Below are positions 1-11,479 of a stretch of 64,000 nt of DNA, in pieces (position 1 is the stretch's first letter; each line of letters begins with the position of its first letter). A model generated the notes under the pieces. That model did no database searches. It was not told where the DNA came from and saw nothing but the letters and a program-made list of their open reading frames with translations. Source of the stretch: Narthecium ossifragum (Eukaryota > Streptophyta > Magnoliopsida > Dioscoreales > Nartheciaceae); the NCBI GenBank assembly GCA_963920575.1, contig OY986967.1:24507648-24571647 (forward strand), given 5' to 3'. The translations under genes and the position numbers were made by a program.

Positions 1-420
1 ATAATATGAATTAGTGTAAAGTTGGATAAGATTAATATAATGTGGATTAAAAAACTAAAACCCATGTGTTATATTTAAAGGAGGGATTCATTTACTAATA
101 TAAATCCTAATATAATAGTAATCTAATCTATTAATCCATCTAATCTAATCTAACTATGTATAACTATTAGTTATATTATAATGTTCAACAAATAATTGTA
201 GCCACGACTCATGCTTTCTACCCTGTAAAACCGTGCAATTTGCACGAGAATCCACTAGTTGATGATAAGTGACAAATGAATACTCCACGGTGGAACCCAT
301 AAAGCCAAGCTCAATGAGACTTTGAGGTTTCGTTTGGTTGCCGGATAGACTAATCTGCAACCAAAGATGATAGGGATTAGTATACTGAGATAAGTAGAGG
401 GATAAAGTGATTCTATTTAC
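1..420. other. AT-rich intergenic DNA, no gene seen
   Basis: AT-rich sequence with no open reading frame of coding character and no recognisable repeat boundary. I see nothing here beyond low-complexity AT runs. Confidence 0.6.
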
Positions 421-600
421 GGCATGTTTGGTTCACACAAGGAATGGGAATGGGAATGGTCAATTCCCGGGTCAAATCCCATTCCCATGTTTGGTTGGCA
501 CTTAACGTCATGAATGGAATGCTTCATTCCTGACAACTTGGGAATAGGCCAATCTCATCTCATACCTCGGACTGGCCCATTCTGTTCCGGACGATCGGGA
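421..600 (+). repeat. MITE-like fragment (family also at 59440-59832)
   Basis: The stretch opens with a GTTTGGTTCACA-type terminus followed by repeated GGAATGGGAATGG and 'cattcctgacaacttggga'. The same phrases occur near 59460-59640. The reverse complement of the right end of that copy (59800-59832) matches the left end here, so the family has terminal inverted repeats. Here only the left part is present and the sequence turns into unrelated GC-rich DNA near 600. Superfamily is uncertain (hAT or Harbinger type). Confidence 0.5.
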
Positions 601-619
601 GATAAGCACATACAATTAC

Positions 620-1110
620 TAATCTACCCTTTGATCGGAGTCTCTCTCCCCCGCGATCTTCTATTTCCTCGCTTCTCTCTCCCTGCGAAACCTCTTCCGA
701 GGAAACCTATCTCGAAGCGTAGATTGCGGCTCCGGCGTCTTCTCGATCCCGATCTGTTGGTGGTCATCGGCGGAGGTACGGCCTTTCTCTCTTCCCCTCT
801 TCTCTGTTCTTCTTCTCCCTCACCGTCCCTCTTCTCCTCCCCCTCTTTCTCTCCTCCTACGGCATCCTCTCTCCCGACCTCTCTCCTCCTCCGGCTCCGG
901 CTTTCCATCATTTGGAACCGCCTTGATCTCCCGGAGGTTTTCCTCCGCCTCGTCGGCATGCGGCCATGGCGCAAGGGCGGCATCGAAGTGTGTGTGCGCA
1001 CCGGCAACGCACGCGAGGTCGTTCAAGTCCATGTCGTACAGGGTAAACTCCCATGGCCTCTCTCCACCCCCAGCCTTCCGCCGTCTCCGGCTCCTCCACC
1101 TGCACCGTGA
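620..1110 (+). other. GC/CT-rich block resembling a captured 5' gene end
   Basis: A sharp compositional island, CT-rich then GC-rich, in AT-rich surroundings. It looks like a plant 5' UTR plus first exon, with a donor-like GGTACGG near 774. Open frames exist on both strands because stop codons are rare in this composition. None has recognisable domains, so I call no protein. It may be a gene fragment carried by a transposon whose edges I cannot see, or the truncated start of a gene. Confidence 0.3.
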
Positions 1111-2680
1111 GGCAGTATACCTGGCTTTCAAGTTTCAAGTAGACATGGTATATTTAACCCAAAGTTGAGCATGGCCGTCAACCATCCTCAATATCTTCAA
1201 CCAATTTCTTCACCTAAACTCAGTTTCTTCAACCAATTTCTTCACCTTCGTGACCTTTGAATCTCTAGCAGTACTCATTTCCTATGAAGCAAAAAAGCGT
1301 AGAAGAATTAGAATGCCATTTATGAGTTACTCTGCATTTGTTCTGCTTCCTCTGCATTCTATGAGTTACAGATGGAGTAGTAGCCATTTGTTCTGCTTCC
1401 TCTGCATTCTATGAGTTCCAATTGATACTGATTGTAGACTTGCTTCATGTTCTAGCCTTCCCAGCTTGATGATGATGCAGAAGATCTAGCAATGTCTCTC
1501 TTATATATCTACTGTACTTTAAACAATTGATCAACCTCAACTCTGATTTGAGTATAGATAGCAGAGTAGCATGTGCGAACCTTAAACAGAAATGGTGCTT
1601 GTATGGAAAAGGTGGAATAAGAATAGGGATTTGTGAGCTTTGATGTAAATTCCACTTTTGAATTTTTTATGGGACATATTGGTGGTTAAATTAATAATAT
1701 GATAATGCATATAATATTCACTTGGCTTTAATAAATTACATAGTAATATGATAATACGTATAATATGATAATACATATAATTTAATTAATAATACTTTCT
1801 ATTTTTATTAATATTATGATGCATATATTCACATTAACTTCTGAATAACATATTTGACATAATCAAGCTGAATATATTATAATAAAGTATAATATTACTA
1901 CCCCATCCGTCCTATTCGACGCCTCCACCGACGAATCCCTCTACTATCAACGCCCGCTTATTTGTCATCTCCAACAGACGCATGCTCCTCCGCCATCGTT
2001 GGCAACGATGCCCGCCCGCCCTCCACCGGGTCATATGGGTCGGCGGTGTTGAGGGTGTTCTTACCGGCGTCGTACACGTAGCCTCCACCTCGGCGAACGT
2101 GAAGAATGATCACATCACCACATAGTATAACATGGTGACGTGGCATGGTCATACACATCAATGCATCCCCATGTGAGCCCATTTGAATTAATATAATAAT
2201 ATTATTTTAATAGTCACTCGTGCTTCATGCATTAAGTTTGTGTGCTCCAGGCACTCTCTCAATTTATATTTCAGGTACAAACTTATATGTGCTTTAGACA
2301 CTACATATCTAAATAGAAAATGATATTTCAAAACAAATATAAAGTAAAAGTTAGTCAATTATATTTGATGATCTTAATTAATCTAATAGAGTCTCGTACT
2401 GATAACATATTGTATATATAAGTGCTTCGCGACAAGGTGAGATATAAGTGCTTCGGGACACACACATAAATTAAAGGTGGGAAATTGTACTAAGAGCACG
2501 CATGCTGAATGTTAAGTAGAAGAGAGCAAGAGTGAGGAGAGTACTGAGAGGACACATACTGAATTTGTATATTTCAATACAAGCTCATGCCTTTCTATGA
2601 TTTTTTTTGCCATAAGAGTACATACCTACGACTTGGTCTCCTCGGTCTTGGGGGATCCCTATATTCCCCTGTCCTGAGAT
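1111..2680. other. Intergenic DNA with a short direct repeat
   Basis: Mostly AT-rich DNA. A 30-odd bp phrase (ttctgcttcctctgcattct plus neighbours) is repeated directly about 52 bp apart near 1337 and 1389. The block 1900-2215 is GC-rich and has a 74-codon minus-strand frame (1958-2182) with ordinary protein-like composition. No family is recognisable, so it may be a gene remnant. Nothing else is supported. Confidence 0.4.
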
Positions 2681-2681
2681 G

Positions 2682-5600
2682 TTTTTTTATTTTTTATTAA
2701 TTGAGCCGAGGGCTAAGGAAGCAAATAAAAACCTAAAACAAATGGAAAGTACAAGAGCCCAGCTACTTTACATTTGGGGCACCAAAGGGTTAGCCCAGGC
2801 AGCAGCCGCCAAGACATCCGTGATAGAGTTGAACTCCTGCGGAATAAGAACAAAACATAGGGAAGAGAACTGGGATGCAACTCTCCAGATAGGAAGGAGA
2901 ATTCCAGCAAGATCTTGTGGCCAAGCCATACGTCCCGACACAAAGCCGATCCCCAAAAGCGAATCAGACTCCATAATCACTTTCTGGATCCCCATGCGCT
3001 TTGCTTCCCTTAACCCTCCGAGCATAGCTAAAATCTCCGCTTCGACGACGGAACCGACCTCCTTCCTCGCAGCCCAACTCCAAGACGGGGAAGACCCATC
3101 CGAGAAACAAACCGCCGCAAGCCCAGCCCTCCTACCTCGAACCGCCGCATCGTACCGAATGACCGGAGAGGTTGCCGGGGTTCCAGAAACAGACAAAGCC
3201 CGAGGAAAATTTGAGAGATTAAATTCTTTGACTTGCCTGGAAATGAGACGAGCAAGCCTATCAGCCGGAAGAGGAGCTCGTTAAAGACCTTAGCATTGCG
3301 ATTCTTCCAAAGCCACCACAACGTATAACCCACCCAGGTCTTATCCTCCGCCAACCGACAACGCGCCGATGATGAAAAAAGAGACCATCAATCCTTCACC
3401 GAACCAGGGCGAAGCCGGCCCAAGGCTACCCGATCCCAAACATCCCGCGAGAAAGGGCAGAGGAAGAAGAGGTGGATCGGTGATTCCACATCAAACTCAC
3501 AAAAGGAGCAGAGAGGAACAGAAATACACCCCAGGGACCAGAGGATCTCCCATGTAACCACCTTGCCATGCAGCAGCTGCCATAAGAAGAACTTTACCCT
3601 TGGTCCCACTGGTGCTTTCCAAAAATTGAGCCACCCCGCACTAGTCTCCTCCCCGTTCCACGCCAACCTCTGAGAGAGCCACAGATAGATCGACTTGGAG
3701 GAAATAGCCCCGTCCCCAGCAAACATCCAGACCATCTTGTCCTCTGCCTCCCCCCTGATGATATCCAAGTCCCTGATGCGGTCAATGAGATCCAGGTGGA
3801 AGTAGTCACGCAACACGTCCTCTCTCCACCAGCCGGAAGCGTCCAACAGATCGCTCGCCAACAGATTCGCCGGGAGAAAAGAGGAAAAGGTGGGAGTCTG
3901 TAATAGAGGCTGGTCGGAAATCCAATGGTCCGAAAGTACACTAACCTTCCCTCGAGCCGCTGGGATCCAACGAATACCACCTTGAAGCTTGCGCGCCGCT
4001 AGACAATCCGGCGCCAATGGGAGGAGCATCTGGCCGGGATACTAGCCGTTGGTAGGTTGCCCTCCCATCGGTACTTGGAGTGTGAGATCCTAGCCCAAAC
4101 TGAGTTAGGCTCCAACCTGAGGCTCGCCGCACGCTTCATCCATAGGGCCTCCTGCCACATATCGAACCGGCGAAGACCCAGTCCACCGTCCTCAGTAGGC
4201 GAGCAGACCCGTTCCCAGGCAACCCGACCCATCTTCTTCCCATTCCACAAGAAGTTCCTTGACAAGAGCTCAAGATCCCTAATGATAGACATCGGGACGT
4301 GCGTCGCCAAGAACAAATGAGTAGGAGAAGATTGCAGCACGGATTTGATAAGAGTTACCTGCCTTGCCCCCGCCAGCTTCAATGACGACCAGTCCCCGAG
4401 CTTCTTTTGAAATGACTCAAGCAGATCATTGAACGCCACTGGCTTCAGTCTGGCTCCATCGATTGGAACACCCAGATACTTGAGGAACTCCATGGCCTCC
4501 ATCATCTTCAGCACCCGACAGATACTGAACCTCCGGTCGGGGTCGACACTAGGGGAGAACCTAACAGAGGACTTTGTTTGATTGATAGCCAGACCTGAAA
4601 GTAAAAAGAACTGCTCCATGACCCCGTTGATGAGGTGTGCCTCCTCCGCCGTTGCCTTTGTCACCAGCAAGCAATCGTCGGCGTACAGTAGATGACCATA
4701 AATCTCCCTGTCTCCATAAAACCGCACCCCTTTGATACCTCTCTTCAACAGCTGCACCAAGGCTTCCTGCACCAATAAAAAGAGGTAAGGGGAAATGGGA
4801 TCCCCCTGACGGAGACCCCCGGTCACAGGGAAGTGTCCAGCGACCCTTCCATTTACGATGACAGCAAACTTGGCGGATGACGTACAAGCCGCGATCCAAG
4901 ACCTCCATTGCGCTGGAAAGTTCATAGCCTCCATGACTTGCTGCAAGAAAGACCACCTTACTAAATCATAAGCGGAACTGATATCTACCTTCACCGCCAT
5001 CAGGGCCCTCGACTTGGGTGCCCGGTGCAAAGAGTGCATAAGCTCCTGAGCCGCAGATACATTATCGAAGATACTGCGCCCGGGAACAAATGCCGACTGC
5101 TCCATCCCGATGAGATCTCCGATGACACCCCGAAGACGGCTTGCGAGAATTGTGGATATGATCTTATAACAAACATTACACAAGCTGATCGGTCGGTAAT
5201 CTTTAATCCGCCTTGGGTTCAAAACTTTTGGAACTAACGAGACGAACGTCTCGTTCCAGCTCAGAGGAAGGATCTCCGAATTGAAGAATCTCTGGATGAG
5301 GAAGGTAAAGTTAGCCCAGAAGGTACGCCAGAATTTGAGGAAAAACTCAGCCGATACACCGTCCGGGACATTTATCTGCACCCATATCCTTCAAAGCTGC
5401 CACAATCTCTTCTTCCGAAACAGGCCCAAGCAAATCAGCAAGCCTGTCATTCTCCAGGCGAGGTAGAGGGGGTAGCGGAAGCTCACACTCCCCACCCGGT
5501 TCAGCCCAGAGAGACTTGAAGTGCTCTACAAAGTCAGTAGCCAACTCATCCTGGGTTGACAAAATTCTACCATCCTCCAACACTATCTCTGCCACTTTGG

Positions 5601-5935
5601 ACCGGTGTCGACGACGACTCGCCAAGCCATGGAAAAATTTAGTACTCCGATTACCCGCCTTGACCCACGACCTCCGAAGCCTTTTGTAGACAAACTCCTC
5701 CTGTTGAAGAATCGACACCATATGCCTATTCTCAGTGCACCGCAGCTCCGACTCCTCCTCTGTCAGAATCCCGAGCTCCTCCTTCTCATAGAGAATAGCC
5801 AACAAATTTTCCGTGATCACACCTGATGTGAACAAGTATGCCTCGTCTCTCCTATTCCAACTTTTCAGGGTCTTCTTGATCTCAATAAGCTTGGCGTTCC
5901 TATATCTTATTTGGAAAGTGTCTTCGGCTCTCGAT
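2682..5935 (-). pseudogene. 5'-truncated L1-type LINE, ORF2 remnant
   Basis: Non-LTR retrotransposon copy on minus. Its A-rich tail is the T-rich run at 2682-2697. In order along the element it has the pre-RT region (about 5930-5380, with the motif NRSTKFFHGLASRR), then reverse transcriptase (5381-3999: AFVPGRSIFDNV, GLRQGDPISPYLF and the catalytic YADD). Next come a zinc-binding RVT tail (4029-3388) and an RNase H domain (about 3196-2768). The RNase H keeps its acidic residues in DAAVRG, EAEILAMLGGL and MESDSL. The apurinic endonuclease half is missing, which is ordinary 5' truncation. Frame changes near 5370, 4010, 3390 and about 3270 break the reading frame, so it is dead. I found no clean target-site duplication. 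Confidence 0.88.
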
Positions 5936-6340
5936 GGGTTGGATCCCCTCCGTTGTTGTCGGCGGACACTCAATGGAACAGTACAACCTTTCACCTGCCT
6001 CCTCTCCCCTCCCTTCTCCTCCTTCCCTTGTCCCCTCCCTGCTGACCTCTCCCGCCCCATCTCCTTCCCTTCCCTTCCCAGCTGGTCTTCCTAATCCTGC
6101 CACTTCTCATCCCCTCCAGTCTCCACCACCTTTGAGCCCCTGTTTTTCCCTCTCTATTCCACCTTTCCAACTTCCCCATGCAGCCCCCACTCCTCCCCAG
6201 CCCATGCAAGTCTTTTGGCCTCACCTTCATCCCCACCTCTTACCTCGACCAAACCATTTTTATTCCCCCCACCTACCCATGCAATCACTGCTGCTTCAGC
6301 AGTTTTTAGGGCAGCCGCATTGGGCTCCCTAAATGGGAAA
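5936..6340. other. Pro-rich C-rich block of unknown origin
   Basis: C-rich sequence adjoining the 5' break of the minus-strand LINE. The plus strand is open for about 130 codons rich in Pro, Ser and Leu but shows no domain. It could be a LINE leader or ORF1 piece inverted during insertion (twin priming), or unrelated sequence. I do not call a gene. Confidence 0.25.
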
Positions 6341-6706
6341 GCTCATTTTTGAGCCCACATCAGCCTCCCTTGAGGCTCCCTAAATGAAGGGAGTGCTTAT
6401 TATTTTATATTAAATAATTCAAATTTGAAAAATAAAATAATGAAGAATCAAATTTTAATTATGTAATATAATTCAAATATGAAGAATCAAAGTTTAATTA
6501 TGTAATATAATTCAAATTTGATAATTATATAATCATTCAATAATAAATGAAGAATAAAATATGAAAAGAAAGATGGAGAAAAGAGTATTTTAATGATATA
6601 GGGAATGGTTTAGAGAGGCTGATGTGGGATGTTAAAAATAGGAAAACTATAAAATAGGGAGGAAATATATATTGGAGTATTTTAAAGAGGATCGATAGGG
6701 AGGCTG
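6341..6706. repeat. AT-rich MITE (family also near 11880-12060)
   Basis: Starts with GGCTCCCTAAATGGG-type sequence, has an AT-rich core, and ends with 'gaggctgatgtgggatgtt' and 'atagggaggaaatatatatt'. The same phrases recur at about 11890-12010, and related text lies near 12480-12600. The ends are roughly complementary, as expected of a MITE. The superfamily was not determined. Confidence 0.55.
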
Positions 6707-8262
6707 ATGCGAATGACCTTAGGTCCCTCAGCATTCTCCCCCGACCCCCCTACCTTGGTGGGGGAGGAGGAGGGTCCCCGGGAGGTAGATGTTAGTGGGC
6801 CTGGCAACAGTGGTGCTCCTCCTCGTGATCCTCCCGATCCTCCCTGCCTGGAGCTTGAGCTGGAGGACGTGGAGCGCAGTAGGAGAAACTGGGCACATGC
6901 AGTTTTTGTCAAGACTGAGGGGTCGATGCGGCTGGATGAGATGCGGCGCCGGCTTGACTGGCTCTGGTCTGCGTTTAGGCCCTCCCTCGTGGCTGATGTT
7001 GATGATGGGCTCTTTGTGGTCAGGTTTAAGTGCGAGGATGATTGGAGGAGAGCTGTCTCCGGTGGTCCTTGGTTTATAGGGGGGAGACTGATTTCTCTGT
7101 TTGGTTGGCAAGAAGATTTCCGTCCTAAGGTTGACGTCCTGAGATCTCGCTTTGTGTGGGTTCGCTTCCCTGGCTTGCCGGTCAACCACTTCAGTGAGGA
7201 TCGGCTCCTGAAGATTGCGGAGATTGTTGGGAAGCCTCTGTTGGTTCCGCTGCCGTTTCGCCAGGGTCTGCGTTCAGGTGCGCCTGGACTCGCCGGTCCC
7301 TGAAGGGGTTTGGATTAGGTGCAAGGGGATCCATGCTGGTGGGTTTTTTCAGCGGTTCTTTTTTGAAGGTTTGGAGACGTGCTCCGGCTGTGGCTGTCTT
7401 GGCCACGTCTGCGGTCCTGTCGAGCGGCCCCGGTCCTCATCCTCGCCTGTCCTTCAGGCTGCTCCCGTTTTGGACGTCGTGGGTGCTGTTGTTGCGACAG
7501 CAGCGAGGAAGCGGCACCGTCCCCGACGGAGACGCCGGAAGGCCGGTAGGGCTACCGTGGGCGAGAGGGAGGCGGATGGTACGGCTGAGCAGGTGGTGCA
7601 GGAGCAGGGATTGGTGGCTTCTGTCCCACGGCAGAGCCATTTGAATTTGAATTCAAATCCTGACATGACGCAGCTAGCTGGTCTAGGCTTGGTTGTGTCT
7701 GGGGCGACTGTTGCTGAGCCGCCCTTGGAGACTGGGCGTGGTGAGTTGATGGCGACGGCTCAATCGGTCACCCGGGGAGAGCCAGTCGCCCTCGAGATTG
7801 TGGCTGAGATCGCTCCTCGATCTCACGGCCAGGCTGTGGCCACGTCAGCGATTCCAGAAGCTCCTCACTCGCTTGGCCAGGAATCGTCCACGTTGCCATC
7901 CCATGAGATCTTTTCCAGGCACCAGAGCGGCTTCGCTGACCTTCTATTTTCTCTCATCCCCCCTGATGCCTCGGCTGCTTTGGTGAGCCAGCGGAGTGAT
8001 TCTGAGGAAGAGGAGGAAGAGGTGGATTATGATTTCTCGGAAGAAGAGGGGGAGGCCTTGCTGCTGGCGGAGCAGGGCGGCTCCGGCTGTAACCCTGTGT
8101 TCTGCATCTCCTTATTCTTTCTCTGCTTTTTCCTTTCTTGTTCTGGACTCCTCTATTTTAGCCCTTTTGCTATGTTTTTTCTTCCTATCTCTGGTCTTCT
8201 ACTTTGGTTCAGCAGCCCTTGGGCTCATCTACTCAAGAAAAAAAAAGAAAAACAAAAAAAGC
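6707..8262 (+). pseudogene. LINE derivative carrying only ORF1 (DUF4283-type)
   Basis: The plus strand encodes a plant LINE ORF1-like protein. A DUF4283-type domain lies at about 6880-7260 (GLFVVRFKCEDDWRRAVSGG, then a WVRFPGLP motif). A frame change near 7265-7300 follows, and then a degenerate zinc-knuckle region (CSGCGCLGH) at about 7380-7420. The rest is a low-complexity, acid-rich C-terminal part. Directly after it comes a LINE-like 3' end and an A-rich tail at 8237-8262. No endonuclease or reverse transcriptase lies between, so the whole of ORF2 is absent. This is either an internal-deletion copy or a non-autonomous subfamily. ORF1 normally binds element RNA. Confidence 0.7.
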
Positions 8263-8355
8263 CATACTGGGGCTTGAGGCTTGAGCAGCATTAGACTGGT
8301 CATCCATAATAGCTATAGATATAGAATACGACCTTTATTTTTGATACAGTACATA

Positions 8356-9700
8356 TATATAAGAGGGCGAGTTATCCACATAGAACCGGTTCGCTGGGCT
8401 TATCCAGCGAACTCGGTTCTCGACCGTCCGATGGGATCGGACGGTCTATATCAAAAAAATCGGGAAAAATACTTACTCAGGTCTCAGACGCCCCCTCCAC
8501 CCTCGAGCGCGAGCGAGCGCCGCCCCCTCCACCCTCGAGCAAGCGCCGCCCCCTCCACCCTCTCAGCTCCACGAGCGCCATCCGCCCCCTCCACCCTCTC
8601 AACTCCACGAGCGCCATGGATGCCGTCGATCGCGACCTCTTCTCCACCCTCGAGCCCCGGCGCAACTCCCGACTCATCTCCACGACCTCCGGCGATCCCG
8701 ATCTAGGGCATCCACGACCTCCCACCTCCAACAGCGGCGGCTCACCACTCTCCGGCGCTCCAGCGGTGTGAACCCAAAACCCATCGCAGCTCCAGGTAAA
8801 TAATCCATAGCATAATGTTCTAGCTAAGAAACCCATCCACGACCTCCCATCTTCTCTTTTTAAGCAAGAGGAGATGTTCTAAAAATCACAATTCTATTCC
8901 AAAAATCACAAGCATGATCTTCCAGTAATTGCAAAAGCTTCTTGCCGTCTACTGAGCTCCCTGAACTCTGGTTTTGGGTTCAGAACCTTAAAACTTCTCA
9001 AATATGGTACTGATGGGCAGCTTCAATCTTATTTTTTGAATCAAGATTTATTTTCATGAGTTTAATTCCTTTTGTCTTGCCGTGTTTGCCCTTTAAAATA
9101 GACATGATGCACCATTTCTTCTTTTTCTTATTGGCCTCTGATAAAATCTGGAACTTTGCATTCTTTGACCTTTGATTCAAATTGGTGTGCAACGTGCCCA
9201 GTCTTTTAAGCTTACTCAATAACAATACACAGTGATTTGAAATTTAGACTTTCGAAGCCAAAATCAGGTGAAGTGTATCTTTTTGCTCGTGTCTTGTCTG
9301 CTCTGTTTTGAGGTTCTTTGCATGCATATAAAAATACAGTATAAATTTGGTGCCTGCTTTGCTTGTTTGGATTTTATTTGCACTAGACAAGATTGGCAGT
9401 AGAGGCAAATTGATGTTCTTAAATTTTATCTGCACTAGACAAGATTGGCAGCAGAGGCAAAATATCCATCTTCATTTCAATCTGTTAGTCTGCGGTCTTA
9501 ATCGTTTTCTTTTGTCAGTTGTATGTGTCAATTAGATCACTCAGATAAAAAGCATGCAGTGTGATGTTACTTGGTCATCGAGACCTGGGTAAGTATTTTT
9601 TTCCGATTTTGATATAGACCGGGATCGGACGGTCGAGAACCGAGTTCGCTGGATAAGCCCAGCGAACCGGTTCTATGTGGATAACTCGCCTATATAAGAG
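8356..9700. mobile_element. Non-autonomous Mutator-like element with long TIRs
   Basis: The element proper spans 8366-9690 (1,325 bp). Its two ends are near-perfect inverted copies for about 115 bp, starting GGCGAGTTATCCACATAGAA. It is flanked by the identical 10-bp direct repeat TATATAAGAG at 8356-8365 and 9691-9700. Long TIRs with a 9-11 bp target duplication are diagnostic of Mutator-like elements. There is no transposase. The interior (about 8480-8800) is GC-rich and exon-like, followed by a donor-like CAG/GTAAAT near 8795 and an AT-rich intron-like part, so this looks like a Pack-MULE carrying a host gene fragment. Each TIR also contains its own short hairpin (TTCGCTGG...CCAGCGAA). Confidence 0.9.
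9379..9461 (+). repeat. Direct repeat inside the MULE cargo
   Basis: A phrase of over 30 bp beginning TTGCACTAGACAAGATTGGC occurs twice, about 50 bp apart, separated only by similar AT-rich sequence. It is a short tandem duplication within the intron-like part of the MULE. Confidence 0.7.
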
Positions 9701-9772
9701 AACTTAAGTTTTGATATAAGAGAATCTCACTGTCTAGGGCGCTGATCACCACTACATATCAGCTTTCTCTGC

Positions 9773-11361
9773 TCAATATTTAGCTGCAGCAAGGATGAGA
9801 GGACATTTCCTATGCACTGTAGCACCAATTGCTTCATCCATATCAATGCCCTTCACCCCTTTTGGCAGCTCCCAGTTGAATGAATACAGAAGGTTTGCCA
9901 GTGCAAGCTCCACCGTGAGAAGTCCGAACTGCATCCCCGGGCAAATCCTCCTCCCGGCGCCGAAAGGTATCAGCTGGAAGTCATTCCCCTTCAGGTCGAC
10001 GGAGCTGTGGGCGAACCTCTCCGGGTAGAACTCCTCCGGCTTGTCCCAACAACTCGCGTCTCTTCCAATGGCCAGCGCGTTCACCAGGACCAGCGCTTTC
10101 GCCGGAATGTCGTAGCCATCGACGCTGAAACGCCGAACGGTTTCTCTTTGAAGGAGCAGTGGAGCTGGAGGGTGTACTCTCATCGTCTCCTTCACCACCA
10201 TCTTCAGATATGGAAGGTGCTGAAGGTCACTCTCCTCCACCTTCCCTTTCCTTCCAATAAAACCTCTCACTTCATCTTGTGCCGTCTTCATCGCCGCCGG
10301 GTGTCTCATGAGCTCTGTCAGCGCCCATTCCACCGACGCCAAAGAAGTGTCTGCTCCTGCAACGAAAACATCCTGCAGAGACAACCATTTAAATCTCCTG
10401 ATCAAAGAACTCAACTTATAACTAAAAAATTTTAATTTTTAAAAGTAGGAGATATATATATACACACACACCATGAGAACTCCCTTGATACGGTCGTCAG
10501 TGATATGAGCCGCGTCTCTTTGGACACGGAGCAAAGCGTCAGTGATGTCCTCGTCTTGAAGTGCTTGCTTCCTGGTTAGCAGATGCTGGTCGATGACTTC
10601 TTGGTAGAACCCGTCGAACTCGAGACAGTTCTTATTGAGCCTGGCTCGCATTCCGGTCAGCCAATCGACCCACGAGAACTCCGGCAAGTAGTCAGCGACG
10701 AAGAAGCCGCCTTGCATGGCCTGCACCTCCTGGAGTATGTGATGAACCCTGCTCCACTCGTACCGATCCCCTGCAGTACTACCGCTGTAGCTCCGACCAA
10801 GAGCAGCTCTGCAGATGATGTTGGAAGGAACAGTAGCATCTCGCTGAGATCGACGGGGAATCGATTTACAGCAAGATCGGAGATGGAGTTGATCATTCTA
10901 TCAATCTCTTCAGCTCTTAGAACTCGGAAAGATTGGATCTTCTTGCTGGACAAGAGCTCGGTGATGCAGATCTTCCGCAGCTCTCTCCAGTGATCGTCGT
11001 AGGGTGCGAAGGCGACGTCGGACAAGCCGTAGGCGAGCTTCTTCCAGGAGACGAGGGCGGGGCGGCTGCAGCTGTCGAGGTCGTGGGTCTTGAGGATCTC
11101 CTTGGCCATTTCCGCGGTGGAGACGACGATGGCCGGAGTGCGGCCGAGCTGGAGGTACATGAGGGGGGCGGCGTGGTGGGTGGCGAGGCGGTGGAGGGAT
11201 TGGTGGGGGTGCTTGCCGAGCTGGTGGAGGTTGCGGATGATGGGGAGCCTGGGAGGGGATGGAGGGAGACGGAGAGATGCCTTGTTTCTTTGAGCTCGGA
11301 GGAGCAGAAAGAACAATGGAAGGAGGAGGAGCAAAGCTAGAAGAGCCATGAGTGGCAACAT
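9773..11361 (-). CDS. Cytochrome P450, CYP71-like, with one apparent frameshift
   Basis: Haem-thiolate mono-oxygenase of the plant CYP71 clan, expected on the ER surface and working with a P450 reductase. The substrate cannot be told from sequence. Exon 1 is 11361-10472, a 99-bp GT-AG intron follows, and exon 2 is 10372-9773. The protein would be about 496 residues, normal for the family. Visible features in order are a Leu-rich membrane anchor (residues about 1-22), a Pro-rich hinge (RLPPSPPRLP), the I-helix AGADTS, the K-helix ETMR, PERF, and the haem loop PFGAGRRICPG with its Cys near residue 441. Near 10831 the frame slips by one base between SEMLL and VPSNIICRAALG, leaving exon 1 at 890 nt instead of 891. 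Otherwise nothing is broken. The slip is either a sequencing error or a recent inactivation. A TATA-like CTATACATAG lies about 55 bp upstream of the ATG. Confidence 0.88.
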
Positions 11362-11479
11362 TTTGATGGTGCTGCTAGAGCACCCACGTAAGTTCCATCA
11401 AACCCATCTCTTTCTATGTATAGGATATGAGATTTGAGGAAACGACAAAAAAATGACGCATCAGTCTCCCTATCTCTAC

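Noticed and set aside
514..1110. 198-codon plus-strand open frame
   Set aside because: Lies in a CT/GC-rich island where several frames on both strands stay open. Composition is Ser/Pro/Leu/Arg-rich with no domain.
2682..5935. Functional reverse transcriptase
   Set aside because: YADD and RNase H motifs are present, but several frame changes and loss of the endonuclease half mean this copy cannot encode a working ORF2 protein.
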